A stretch of DNA of 15,710 nt. Origin: Deltaproteobacteria bacterium. GTDB lineage: Bacteria > Desulfobacterota_E > Deferrimicrobia > Deferrimicrobiales > Deferrimicrobiaceae. The notes beneath the pieces were generated by a model that was not told the origin of the DNA, did not search any database, and saw nothing but the letters and a program-made list of their open reading frames with translations. The translations under genes and the position numbers were made by a program. Shown piece by piece: positions 1 to 7,213 of the stretch. Position 1 is the stretch's first letter. The number at the start of each line of letters is the position of its first letter. The stretch spans positions 1 through 15,710 of the forward strand of contig JAMDCN010000124.1 of the NCBI GenBank assembly GCA_023489025.1. The letters run 5' to 3'.

Positions 1-143
1 ACGGTGCGGAAGGTGGTGCTCTTCCCCGCGCCGTTCCTGCCCATGAGGCAGACCACTTCCCCCCGGTCGACGTCCAGGGAAACGCCGAAGAGGACGTGGC
101 TCGTCCCGTAATAGGTGTGGACGTCCTTCATCTCGAGGATCAT
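1..143 (-). CDS. livF: LivF-type ABC transporter ATPase, second importer (5' part only)
   Basis: This is the cytoplasmic ATP-hydrolysing subunit that would pair with LivG to drive the LivHM permease encoded just upstream. Only the first 47 codons are present before the window edge. The N-terminus MILEMKDVHTYYGTSHVL is typical of LivF, and the Walker A motif GRNGAGKS is at about residues 35-42. The signature, Walker B and switch regions lie outside the window. The ATG at 143 overlaps the LivG stop in an ATGA arrangement, indicating translational coupling. It closely resembles the other LivF at 7991-8692, which shares the MILE and YYGTSH segments, so the two are paralogues. The family call is secure; the transported substrate is unknown. 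Confidence 0.93.
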   Translation of the reverse strand, partial: MILEMKDVHTYYGTSHVLFGVSLDVDRGEVVCLMGRNGAGKSTTFRT

Positions 144-916
144 TCGTCGATCTCCTCCCCGAGGTATGCCGTGATGACCTCGCGGTTCCGGGAGATCTCG
201 GCCGGCGTTCCCTCCGCCAGCAGAACGCCCTGGTTGAGGACCCGGATCCATTCGGAGATCCCGAAGACGACGTCCATGTCGTGCTCGATGAACAGGAGCG
301 TGAGCGCCTTCTCCTTCCAGATCTTCCGGATGAGTTCCACCGTGATCGTCCGCTCTTCGGGAGACATGCCGGCCATCGGCTCGTCGAGCATCACGAGCTC
401 GGGGTTGAGCGCCAGCGCCATTGCGATGTCCAGCCGCTTCTGGTCCCCATGCGGGAGAGAACCCGCCATCTCTCCCGCCTTCGCATCCAGGGAGAGGGTC
501 GCCAGGATCTCGATCGCCTCCCGCACCGCTTCGTGATAAGCGGTCGCCCTCCGGAAGAGCCGGGCGGTCTTCTTCTCCCGGGAGAGCACGGAGACCAGCA
601 CGTTTTCGAGGACCGTCCGCTCCTTGAAGATGCTCGTGATCTGGAACGCCCTGCCGATCCCTTTCCGGGCGATGTCGGCGGGCGACAGTCCGTCGATCCG
701 CTCCCCCTTGAACAGGACCTCTCCCGCGTCGGGGACGAGCTTCCCCGTGATCAGGTTGAACAGCGTCGTCTTCCCCGCCCCGTTGGGGCCGATGATGGCG
801 CTTAGCTCCCCCCTCGGGATCGCGAAGCTGACGTCGTGGGTGACCTTCAAGCCCCCGAACGCCTTCGACAGGTGCCGGACCTCAAGGACGGGCGGCGGTG
901 TCCGCGTGTTTCCCAT
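140..916 (-). CDS. livG: LivG-type ABC transporter ATPase, second importer
   Basis: 258-aa nucleotide-binding subunit of a branched-chain-amino-acid-type (HAAT family) importer, acting on the cytoplasmic face with LivF. Visible motifs are Walker A GPNGAGKT (about 43-50), the Q-loop region GRAFQITSIF (about 88-97), the signature LPHGDQKRLDI (about 154-164, a variant of the usual LSxGQ), Walker B LVMLDEP (about 174-180) and the H-loop EHDMD (about 211-215). I chose the ATG at 916 because GGAG lies six bases upstream; an in-frame ATG at 964 would add an unlikely 16-residue leader. The gene overlaps the end of livM by 35 nt, longer than the other overlaps here, and its stop overlaps livF by 4 nt. 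Length is normal for LivG. Confidence 0.95.
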   Translation of the reverse strand: MGNTRTPPPVLEVRHLSKAFGGLKVTHDVSFAIPRGELSAIIGPNGAGKTTLFNLITGKLVPDAGEVLFKGERIDGLSPADIARKGIGRAFQITSIFKERTVLENVLVSVLSREKKTARLFRRATAYHEAVREAIEILATLSLDAKAGEMAGSLPHGDQKRLDIAMALALNPELVMLDEPMAGMSPEERTITVELIRKIWKEKALTLLFIEHDMDVVFGISEWIRVLNQGVLLAEGTPAEISRNREVITAYLGEEIDE

Positions 917-1865
917 GGTTTCTCCAGCGCGTGATCCAGGTGTCGAACGTCCCGATGACTCCACGGGGGAAGAAGATGACGATCGCCAGCATGATGCCGC
1001 CGATCCAGATCTCCCAGAACTCGGTGTACTTGCCGATCATGTCCTCGATGAAGACGATGACCGCGGCGCCCATGAGCGGACCGAAAAAAGAGGAGACCCC
1101 GCCGAGGATGCTCATGAGGATGACCTCGCCCGACTTGGTCCAGTGGAGCATGTCGGGCTGGATGGAGTGCTGGTACCCGGCGAACAGACCCCCCGCCAGC
1201 GCCGCGAACACCCCGGAGAGGACCATCGCCGCGAGCTGGTACCGCCGCACCTTCACCCCGATGAAGCCGGTCCGCTCGGGGTTCTCACGGATCGACTGCA
1301 GCACCGCGCCGAAGGGGGAGGCCACGATCCGCCGGATCAGCCAGAAGGAGACGAACACGACGGCCAGGGTGAAGTAATAGTAACGGAGAGGGTTGTGGAG
1401 CACCTCGGGCATGGGGATCCCCTGGATGCCGTTGTCCCCCCCTGTGAAATCGTACCACTTGAAGACGATCCCCCAGACCATCTCCGCGAAGGCCAGGGTG
1501 AGCATCGTGAAGTAGACCCCCGAGAGCCGGATGCACAGCGGCCCGAGGACCAGGGCGAGCGCGCCGCCCACCGCCATGGTCGCCGGCAGCGCCACCCAGA
1601 ACGGCGCCAAGCTGTTCGAGAGGAGCAGCCCCACCGTGTACGCCCCTACCCCGTAGTACGCCGCCTGCCCGAACGAAAGCATGCCGGTGACGCCGTAGAG
1701 CAGGTTGAACCCCATGGCGAACAGGCCCATCACCAGGATCTCGTTCCCCATGCTCACGAAATACTTGTTCCCGAGCAGGGGAACGACGGCGAACAGGACG
1801 AGGGCGATACCCCACTGCGCCCACTCGTCCCGCCCGTATTTCACGCCCGTCCTGGGACCGCTCAC
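882..1865 (-). CDS. livM: LivM-type permease, second importer
   Basis: 327-aa integral inner-membrane permease that pairs with LivH to form the translocation channel. Many hydrophobic segments are visible. Family hallmarks include GMLSFGQAAYYGVGAY near the N-terminus, the IRLSGVYFTMLTLAFAEM segment, GGDNGIQG, and the cytoplasmic coupling segment around SIRENPERTGFIGV that contacts the ATPases. The start is GTG at 1865, overlapping the livH TGA as GTGA; the frame stays open upstream to 2267 but that extension runs antiparallel through livH coding sequence in another frame and has no permease-like sequence. The hydrophilic tail after about residue 310 overlaps the start of livG. The family assignment is firm; substrate specificity is not readable. 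Confidence 0.94.
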   Translation of the reverse strand: MSGPRTGVKYGRDEWAQWGIALVLFAVVPLLGNKYFVSMGNEILVMGLFAMGFNLLYGVTGMLSFGQAAYYGVGAYTVGLLLSNSLAPFWVALPATMAVGGALALVLGPLCIRLSGVYFTMLTLAFAEMVWGIVFKWYDFTGGDNGIQGIPMPEVLHNPLRYYYFTLAVVFVSFWLIRRIVASPFGAVLQSIRENPERTGFIGVKVRRYQLAAMVLSGVFAALAGGLFAGYQHSIQPDMLHWTKSGEVILMSILGGVSSFFGPLMGAAVIVFIEDMIGKYTEFWEIWIGGIMLAIVIFFPRGVIGTFDTWITRWRNHGKHADTAARP

Positions 1866-2746
1866 CGCACGGCTCCCCTCTTCATCAGAAGTCCCTCCGG
1901 GCGGAAGATCAGCACCAGGGCCATGACGGCGTAGCTGAACAGGATGGCCCATTGGGGCAGGAACAGGATGCCGAAGGCGGTGACCTCCCCGATGACGAGG
2001 GCCCCGACCAGCGCCCCCCCAATTTTCCCCAGCCCCCCGATGACCACGACGATCAGCGAGCCGATGATCACCTCGATGCCCGCCCCCGGCGTGACGGTGC
2101 GGACCGGCGCGGAAAGCGCGCCGCTTAAGCCTCCCAGGGCGGTGGCCAACCCGAAGACCAGGGAGAGGGTCAGGGGGACGTTCACTCCGAGGGACGAGGC
2201 CATCTCCCGGTTGGAGGAGATCGCCCGCAGGTTCCTCCCGAACCGGGACTTCTTGATCGCAGCCCACATCCCGAACGCCACGGCCAGCCCGATGACGATC
2301 ACCACCAGGTCGTATCTCGGCATCGTGACCTCCCCGAACGAGAAGGGTCCGGAGAGGATTTCGGGCTTGGAGATCGACTTGTAGTCGGTCCCCCAGATCA
2401 TCTTGACCACGTCGTCCAGGATGAGAATGAAGCTGTAGGTGAGCAGGATCTGGAACCCCGCCTCCCCGGCCCTTCCGTAGATCCGGCGAAGGAAGAAGAA
2501 CTCCATCAACATACCCGCCGCGCCCGCCCCGAGGGACGCGAGGAGAACTCCCGCCCAGAAATCCACCCCCGACACCGCCACCACCTGGTAGGCGAAGTAG
2601 GCGCCCAGCAGGTAGAACGAGCCGTGAGCGAAGTTGAATACGTTGACCACCCCGAAGATCAGGGTGAGCCCCGAGGCGACGAGGAACAGGGTCATCGCCG
2701 AGGTGAGGCCGCTGATGAGCTGCGCGACGAGCAGGCTGCCGTCCAA
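1862..2746 (-). CDS. livH: LivH-type permease, second importer
   Basis: 294-aa inner-membrane permease, partner of LivM. It carries the standard LivH N-terminus with VASGLTLIFGVVNVFNFAHG (about 24-43) and the coupling segment AISSNREMASSLGVN, followed by GGLGKIGGALVGALVIG and a C-terminal RPEGL motif. About eight hydrophobic segments are apparent. The start appears to be TTG at 2746: the residues that follow (MDGSLLVAQLISG) are where LivH proteins normally begin, and an AGGGA-like site lies about six bases upstream. It is separated from the binding-protein gene by about 100 nt containing a GC-rich hairpin, unlike the first importer where the same junction is a one-base overlap. It is coupled to livM through GTGA. 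Confidence 0.94.
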   Translation of the reverse strand: MDGSLLVAQLISGLTSAMTLFLVASGLTLIFGVVNVFNFAHGSFYLLGAYFAYQVVAVSGVDFWAGVLLASLGAGAAGMLMEFFFLRRIYGRAGEAGFQILLTYSFILILDDVVKMIWGTDYKSISKPEILSGPFSFGEVTMPRYDLVVIVIGLAVAFGMWAAIKKSRFGRNLRAISSNREMASSLGVNVPLTLSLVFGLATALGGLSGALSAPVRTVTPGAGIEVIIGSLIVVVIGGLGKIGGALVGALVIGEVTAFGILFLPQWAILFSYAVMALVLIFRPEGLLMKRGAVR

Positions 2747-2777
2747 GGGTTCCCTTGCCCTCTCCCGGGTGGGTTGC

Positions 2778-2811
2778 GCCCCCCTCCGCCTCAGACGGCG
2801 CGAAGGGGGGC
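2778..2811 (-). promoter_or_regulatory. GC-rich hairpin between binding-protein gene and livH
   Basis: In the roughly 100-nt gap, a run of seven or more C at 2778-2784 pairs with the G run at 2805-2811, and an inner CGCC/GGCG stem closes a six-base loop, with a small bulge between the two stems. No T-run follows on the minus strand, so it does not look like a classical intrinsic terminator. In transporter operons, stem-loops right after the binding-protein gene often protect the upstream mRNA or attenuate readthrough, giving more binding protein than permease. That role is inferred. A separate perfect 10-bp palindrome, ACACTAGTGT, lies at 2827-2836 just after the stop codon. Confidence 0.5.
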
Positions 2812-2846
2812 TATTTGCGAGACGCTACACTAGTGTTGCCTGTGCG

Positions 2847-4106
2847 TTACTTCTTGACCGCCTTCCGGGCCGCCTCGATCTCCGCCACGGAGGGGATGAT
2901 CTCCTCGGCCTTGAAGATCCTCCAGTTTCCGAGCATCATCGTCGCGGGAGGATACTTCTTGTTGGGTACCGTTTCGCCGATCGCCTGCACCTGGACGATC
3001 TGATGGTCGATCGGCCGCATGTAGGAGGTGAAGCCTTCCGGATCCTCCGGAAGCTTGATCTTCATCTTCTCCATGACCGAAACCAGCTTGTCGGGGTCCT
3101 CCGCCGTCCCCGCCTGGCGCACGCTTCCCGCGATGAAGTAGACGCCCGCGTAGGCGCCTTCCGCCGCATACGACGGGTACCGCCCCGTCTTCGCCTTGAA
3201 ATTGGCGACGAAATTCCTGTTCTGCTTCGTGTCGGGCCAGTTCAGATGGTGACGGGCCGATAGGACCAGCCCCTTCGGGAGCCCCTTGGGCATCGCCTCG
3301 AACAGCTCGTAGTTCCCGCCGCCGTCGTAGTTATAGAACTTCATCTTGTTAAACAGTTTGTAAGGGAGGGCCTGCTTGATGAACGCGACGGTGTCTCCGC
3401 CCCAGAACGTCGTCACCAGCACGTCAGGCTTGGCGTTCAGGATCGCCGTGATGTAGGGGGTGTAGTCCGGTTCGAAGAGCTTCGGCCACGCCTGTCCGAC
3501 CAGTTGGACATCCTTCCGCTGCCGGCCCAGGAGCATCCAGAAATCTTCCCAGGTCCGGTGACCGTACTCGTAGTCGGGTCCGATCACGTAATACTTCTTC
3601 CACGGCTTTTTATCCTTGGCGTAAAGCGCCGCCGCCGCCGCGGACTGGTAGGTGTTGTTCGATACCCGGAAGTAGTACGGCTGGAACTTCTCCGTCGTGA
3701 GCGCCGTCGAAGCGTGATCGGTTCCGACGAAGATCACCTTGTTCTCCTTGGACACCTCGGTCACCGCGAGCCCCACCGCGCTGCTGACCACGCCCATCAG
3801 GAAATTCACCTTGTCTTCGGTAATGAACCGCTTGGCCACCTTGATCGAGTACGCGGGGTTGGCCTTGGAGTCGTTGAAGATAATGTCGATCATCCGGCCG
3901 TTGACTCCGCCCTTCGCGTTGATCTCGTTCATCGCGATTTCCGCCGCGGACACCGAGTCGATTCCGTACCGCCCGGCGCGCCCCGTCATCGGGTACAACG
4001 CCCCGATGACGATCTTCTCCGCCGCACTCGCCACCTCGGCCAGCCCCATGACGAGGACCAGGCCGATCACCAGCATCGCCAGCCGCTTTCTTCCTTGCTT
4101 CCGCAT
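2847..4106 (-). CDS. livK: Periplasmic substrate-binding protein, Sec-exported, second importer
   Basis: 419-aa LivJ/LivK-like (Peripla_BP_6) solute receptor for the LivHMGF system that follows it. A Sec signal peptide is clear: basic start MRKQGRKR, a hydrophobic core at about 9-23, and a probable cleavage after ASA at residue 28. There is no lipobox cysteine. The mature protein opens with IVIGALYPMTGRAGRYG and AAEIAMNEINAKGG, the usual first lobe of this fold, and ends in a charged helix. AGGAGG lies about nine bases before the ATG at 4106. The gene follows the dehydratase gene by 24 nt. Family members bind branched-chain amino acids, but others bind amides, urea, aromatic acids or short carboxylates, so the ligand is open. 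It is clearly divergent from the first importer's receptor at 11331-12623. Confidence 0.93.
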   Translation of the reverse strand: MRKQGRKRLAMLVIGLVLVMGLAEVASAAEKIVIGALYPMTGRAGRYGIDSVSAAEIAMNEINAKGGVNGRMIDIIFNDSKANPAYSIKVAKRFITEDKVNFLMGVVSSAVGLAVTEVSKENKVIFVGTDHASTALTTEKFQPYYFRVSNNTYQSAAAAALYAKDKKPWKKYYVIGPDYEYGHRTWEDFWMLLGRQRKDVQLVGQAWPKLFEPDYTPYITAILNAKPDVLVTTFWGGDTVAFIKQALPYKLFNKMKFYNYDGGGNYELFEAMPKGLPKGLVLSARHHLNWPDTKQNRNFVANFKAKTGRYPSYAAEGAYAGVYFIAGSVRQAGTAEDPDKLVSVMEKMKIKLPEDPEGFTSYMRPIDHQIVQVQAIGETVPNKKYPPATMMLGNWRIFKAEEIIPSVAEIEAARKAVKK

Positions 4107-4130
4107 CGTTTCCCTCCTCCTTTTCCGGGT

Positions 4131-5675
4131 TTACGCCTGCTTTCCGTCCTTTCCGAGCCCGATCACCTTCTTCGCCTGGCGGGTCTTTTCAGGGATGTCC
4201 GCCTGCCGGAGCATGACGATCCGCTGCGCCTGGGGAGAGCCGGCCCCGTGCAGCGCCTCCACGAGCGAAGCCACCGACGTCATCCCCTCGATGTACCGGA
4301 CGAGCCTCCGTTTGTCCGCCGTGGAGAACCCCTGCTTCCCCGCGAAGTACTTTTCGAGTAGTCCCCCGATCTCCTCGTTCCGGAAATCCGCGTCGGAGGG
4401 AAGGGTGGAGAGGATCCCCCCCGCGATGTCGTGGGTCAGCCGCGCGACCTGGTACACGAACCGGGTAACGTTCTGCTTGACCGTGTTCGCCAGCAGCGGG
4501 TCCACCAGCCAGTTTCCCGCCGGGAGCCGCTTCGCCAGCGCGGAGGAACCGATCGCCCCCGCGAAGTTCGTCTCGACGAGATGGACGATCTCGGTGAGCT
4601 TGTCCCGGACGATGCCGTTCTTGATCGTCCCGTGGATCTCGGCCAGCAGGGCCGTCGCGCCGAGAAGGACGTCGGCGTTCCCCCCCTTGCACCCGCCGTA
4701 GTTGGCGCGGTGCCAGGCGGAGAACCGCTCGACCAGGGCGCCGGCGAACTCCCCCTCCCCCGCCATGAACACCCGCTCGTCCGGCACGAAGACGTCCTCG
4801 AAAACGAGGGTGCTCTCCCCCCCGACGACGCCGAAGGGAGTCCCGCAGTCGAATCCCCCCTCCTCCTCCTTCCGCTCGTCGTTGGTCTGCCGGCCGAAGA
4901 CCACGGTGAGCCCCGGCGCGTCGATCGGGACGGCGCAGACGACGGCGTAGTCGGATCCCTCGGGCGGCAGCCCGAGCGTGGGCATCACGAGGATCTCGTG
5001 GGAGTTCGCCGCCCCCGTGATGTGGGTTTTCGATCCGCGGATCACGATCCCGTCGGGCGGCAGCCCGAGCGTGGGCATCACGAGGATCTCGTGGGAGTTC
5101 GCCGCCCCCGTGATGTGGGTTTTCGATCCGCGGATCACGATCCCGTCGGGCCGCCGCTCCACGATCCGGACGTACAGGTCGGGGTCGGCCTGCTGCCAGG
5201 GAGCCAGGGACCGGTCTCCCTTGGGGTCGGTCATGGCCCCGGCGGACATCAGGTCCTCCCGCTGCAATCGCTCCAGGAACTTCCGGAACCGGCGATGGTA
5301 CTCCGTCCCCTTCGCCCGGTCGACCTCGTACGTCATGGCCCAGATCGCGTTGATCCCGTCGAGTCCCACGCACCGCTGGAAGCAGGTCCCCGTCTCCCGC
5401 CCCACGAGCCGAAGCATCGCGATCTTCTTGAGCAGGTCGTCGACGCTCCAGAAGAGGTGGGTGAACCGGGAGATCTTCGCTCCGTCGAGGGAGGAGGTCG
5501 CCGTCATGATGTCGTCGTGCTCCCCGCCGGCCGCCAGGTCGTACGTCACCGCGGCGGTGCGGACGTGCGGGAGCAGGGCGGGGTGCTCGTACGGCGTCTC
5601 CAGCCGCTTCCCCCGGTAGAAGATCCGGGGCTTCCGTTTCTTGAGGCTCTCCACGTACTGCGTTCCGTTCATCAT
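4131..5675 (-). CDS. abfD: 4-hydroxybutyryl-CoA dehydratase-type Fe-S flavoenzyme with internal duplication
   Basis: 514-aa member of the 4-hydroxybutyryl-CoA dehydratase / vinylacetyl-CoA isomerase branch of the HpaB-like flavoprotein superfamily. The characterised enzyme converts 4-hydroxybutyryl-CoA to crotonyl-CoA using FAD and an unusual [4Fe-4S] cluster. Cluster ligand candidates are Cys98, Cys102 (CFQRC), His322 and Cys329 (HRANYGGC); Tyr326, Glu287 and Lys330 match other active-site positions. Residues 177-207 are repeated exactly as 208-238. Subtracting these 31 residues gives 483 aa, the usual family length, and places the ligands at 98/102/291/298 against 99/103/292/299 recalled for Clostridium aminobutyricum AbfD. 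The ATG at 5675 overlaps the upstream stop as ATGA and has GGAGGG six bases before it. HpaB-type hydroxylases lack the cysteines, so hydroxylase is unlikely. Whether the duplicated protein is active, and its exact substrate, are unknown. Confidence 0.88.
   Translation of the reverse strand: MMNGTQYVESLKKRKPRIFYRGKRLETPYEHPALLPHVRTAAVTYDLAAGGEHDDIMTATSSLDGAKISRFTHLFWSVDDLLKKIAMLRLVGRETGTCFQRCVGLDGINAIWAMTYEVDRAKGTEYHRRFRKFLERLQREDLMSAGAMTDPKGDRSLAPWQQADPDLYVRIVERRPDGIVIRGSKTHITGAANSHEILVMPTLGLPPDGIVIRGSKTHITGAANSHEILVMPTLGLPPEGSDYAVVCAVPIDAPGLTVVFGRQTNDERKEEEGGFDCGTPFGVVGGESTLVFEDVFVPDERVFMAGEGEFAGALVERFSAWHRANYGGCKGGNADVLLGATALLAEIHGTIKNGIVRDKLTEIVHLVETNFAGAIGSSALAKRLPAGNWLVDPLLANTVKQNVTRFVYQVARLTHDIAGGILSTLPSDADFRNEEIGGLLEKYFAGKQGFSTADKRRLVRYIEGMTSVASLVEALHGAGSPQAQRIVMLRQADIPEKTRQAKKVIGLGKDGKQA
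4960..5151 (-). repeat. Exact 93-bp in-frame tandem duplication within the dehydratase gene
   Basis: Bases 4960-5052 and 5053-5145 are identical over all 93 positions, and identity at the 93-base offset continues for six further bases (TCGGGC) to 5151. The preceding base differs (C at 4959, G at 5052). The unit encodes 31 residues beginning DGIVIRGSK and ending LGLPP, so the reading frame is kept. The six-base direct repeat at the junctions is what replication slippage or short-homology recombination would leave. Complete identity, including third codon positions, means the event is very recent or is an assembly artefact. Confidence 0.97.
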
Positions 5676-7213
5676 CGGGCACCCTCCCGGGAGCGGGTCT
5701 CCCACTCCCTTCGCAACTCTTTTTTCAGAACTTTCCCGGCGGGGTTCCGCGGGATCCGGTCCACCACGCGCACGGATACCGGGACCTTGTAGTCGGCCAG
5801 GCGTCCCCGGCAAAAGACGATCAACCCCTCCGGATCGACGTTCGACCCCGGCAGAGGGACGACGCAGGCGGCGGGCACCTCGCCGAAGACCGGGTGCGAG
5901 ATGCCGAACACGGCGGCCTCGGCCACGCCGGGGTAGACATACAGCACGTTTTCGACCTCCAGCCCGTACACCTTCTCCCCCCCGCGGTTGATCATGTCCT
6001 TGGTCCGGTCGAGAATGTAGACCAGTCCGTCCGCATCGATCCGGGCGACGTCCCCCGTCCGGAGCCATCCGTCGCGGATCGCTTCCCGGGTCTTTTCCGG
6101 CGCACCGAAATATCCCCGCACGATGTGGGGACCGCGCAGATGGAGCTCCCCGGGCTCCCCCGGCGGGATCGTTTCCCCGCCGGCGCCTCGAACCTCCGCC
6201 TCCGTCCCGGGGACGGGGAAGCCCACCGACTCCGATTTCGACAGGGCGAGCTCCGCGGGCAGGACCGTCCCCAGGGAGGAGCATTCCGTGAGGCCGTAGC
6301 AATTGTGCAGGCGCGCGGGAAGGATTCCGCGAAGAGCGAGGATCGTCTCCGGCGCCATCGGAGCGCCGCCGTACGCCGCGATCCTCACCGACGAAAGGTC
6401 GTAGCGGCCGATGTCGCTCCGGAGCGTGAACAGCTTGTAGATCGCGGGGACGAAAAAGAGCGCCGTGACGCGGTTCCGGGCGATCCGCTCGAGAACCTGC
6501 CCCGTGTCGTACTCCTTCTGCAGCACCACCGTCGCACCGCACGCCAGAAGGGCCACCAATTGGGAGTGAAGCCCCGTCACGTGAAACAGGGGCAACGTGA
6601 GGAGGCCGACATCGTCCTCTCGATACCCCAGCGTGGCGCGGCAGGAGTCGACGTTGAACAGGGTGTTCCGGTGGGAAATCATCGCTCCCTTGGGGAAACC
6701 CGTGGTCCCCGACGTGTACAGGAGCACGGCCACGTCGTCCGGGGCGGCCGGCTCGGGTGCAGGAACGGGGTCCGCGGCAAGAGCCTCGTCGAACGGGATG
6801 GATCCTTCTCCCCCGCCATCCACGAGCAGCCAGTCCCGGACCCCGCGGGCGCCGTCCTGCCCGGCGACCTCGCCGAACCGCTCACCGCTCGTCACGACGA
6901 GCGACGCGGAGCAATCCGACAGGATATAGGCGACTTCGGCGGGGGAAAGCCGGTAATTCACCGGCACCGCGACACACCCCGCCGCGATCGTCCCGAAATA
7001 CGCGATCACGAATTCCGGGACGTTCTGCAGGAGGATGGCCACACGTTCTCCGGGGACGACGAGCCGGGACCGCAGGAACCCGGCGAACCGGCGGCACCGG
7101 TCGTCCAGCGTCGCGTACGTCAACGTGTCCCCTCCGTCCGTGACGACGGCGGCCTTTCCCCCCCGGCGCCGCGCATGATGGGGCAATATGCCGGCGATCG
7201 TTTCATTCACCAT
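5672..7213 (-). CDS. AMP-forming acyl-CoA synthetase
   Basis: 513-aa member of the ANL superfamily. It would activate a carboxylic acid to its acyl-CoA in the cytoplasm via an acyl-adenylate. All core motifs are present: the phosphate loop YTSGTTGFPKG (about 166-176), YGLTE (about 306-310), the ribose-binding GWLRTGD (about 382-388), the hinge DRTKDMINRGGEK (about 402-414) and the C-terminal catalytic lysine in NPAGK (Lys494). Length is normal for the medium/short-chain and aromatic ligase group. The ATG at 7213 overlaps the dehydrogenase stop by 7 nt, with a GGTGGA site just upstream; the longer open frame to 7855 lies in the dehydrogenase gene and is not credible. Its neighbour suggests it could make the CoA thioester that the dehydratase uses, such as 4-hydroxybutyrate or a related hydroxy acid, but motifs alone do not give the acyl substrate. 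Confidence 0.93.
   Translation of the reverse strand: MVNETIAGILPHHARRRGGKAAVVTDGGDTLTYATLDDRCRRFAGFLRSRLVVPGERVAILLQNVPEFVIAYFGTIAAGCVAVPVNYRLSPAEVAYILSDCSASLVVTSGERFGEVAGQDGARGVRDWLLVDGGGEGSIPFDEALAADPVPAPEPAAPDDVAVLLYTSGTTGFPKGAMISHRNTLFNVDSCRATLGYREDDVGLLTLPLFHVTGLHSQLVALLACGATVVLQKEYDTGQVLERIARNRVTALFFVPAIYKLFTLRSDIGRYDLSSVRIAAYGGAPMAPETILALRGILPARLHNCYGLTECSSLGTVLPAELALSKSESVGFPVPGTEAEVRGAGGETIPPGEPGELHLRGPHIVRGYFGAPEKTREAIRDGWLRTGDVARIDADGLVYILDRTKDMINRGGEKVYGLEVENVLYVYPGVAEAAVFGISHPVFGEVPAACVVPLPGSNVDPEGLIVFCRGRLADYKVPVSVRVVDRIPRNPAGKVLKKELRREWETRSREGAR

Noticed and set aside
624..1934. 436-codon plus-strand frame opposite livM and livG
   Set aside because: Charged, low-complexity translation (repeated His, Asp, Glu, Pro) without domain features, fully opposite well-supported transporter genes.
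2778..2811. Intrinsic terminator after the second receptor gene
   Set aside because: Strong stem but no T-run after it on the coding strand, and the livH gene follows directly in the same direction.
4960..5151. CRISPR array or mobile-element footprint
   Set aside because: Only two adjacent identical units without spacers, inside an intact coding frame, with no inverted ends or target-site pattern.
4131..5675. 4-hydroxyphenylacetate 3-monooxygenase (HpaB) assignment
   Set aside because: The same superfamily, but this protein keeps the CxxxC and HxxxxxxC cluster ligands characteristic of the dehydratase branch.
4131..6542. 803-codon reading of the dehydratase extending into the acyl-CoA synthetase gene (a fusion)
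   Set aside because: The extra N-terminal part is out of frame with the motif-complete synthetase and is Arg/Gly/Pro-rich noise; the ATG at 5675 has a good ribosome site and ATGA coupling.
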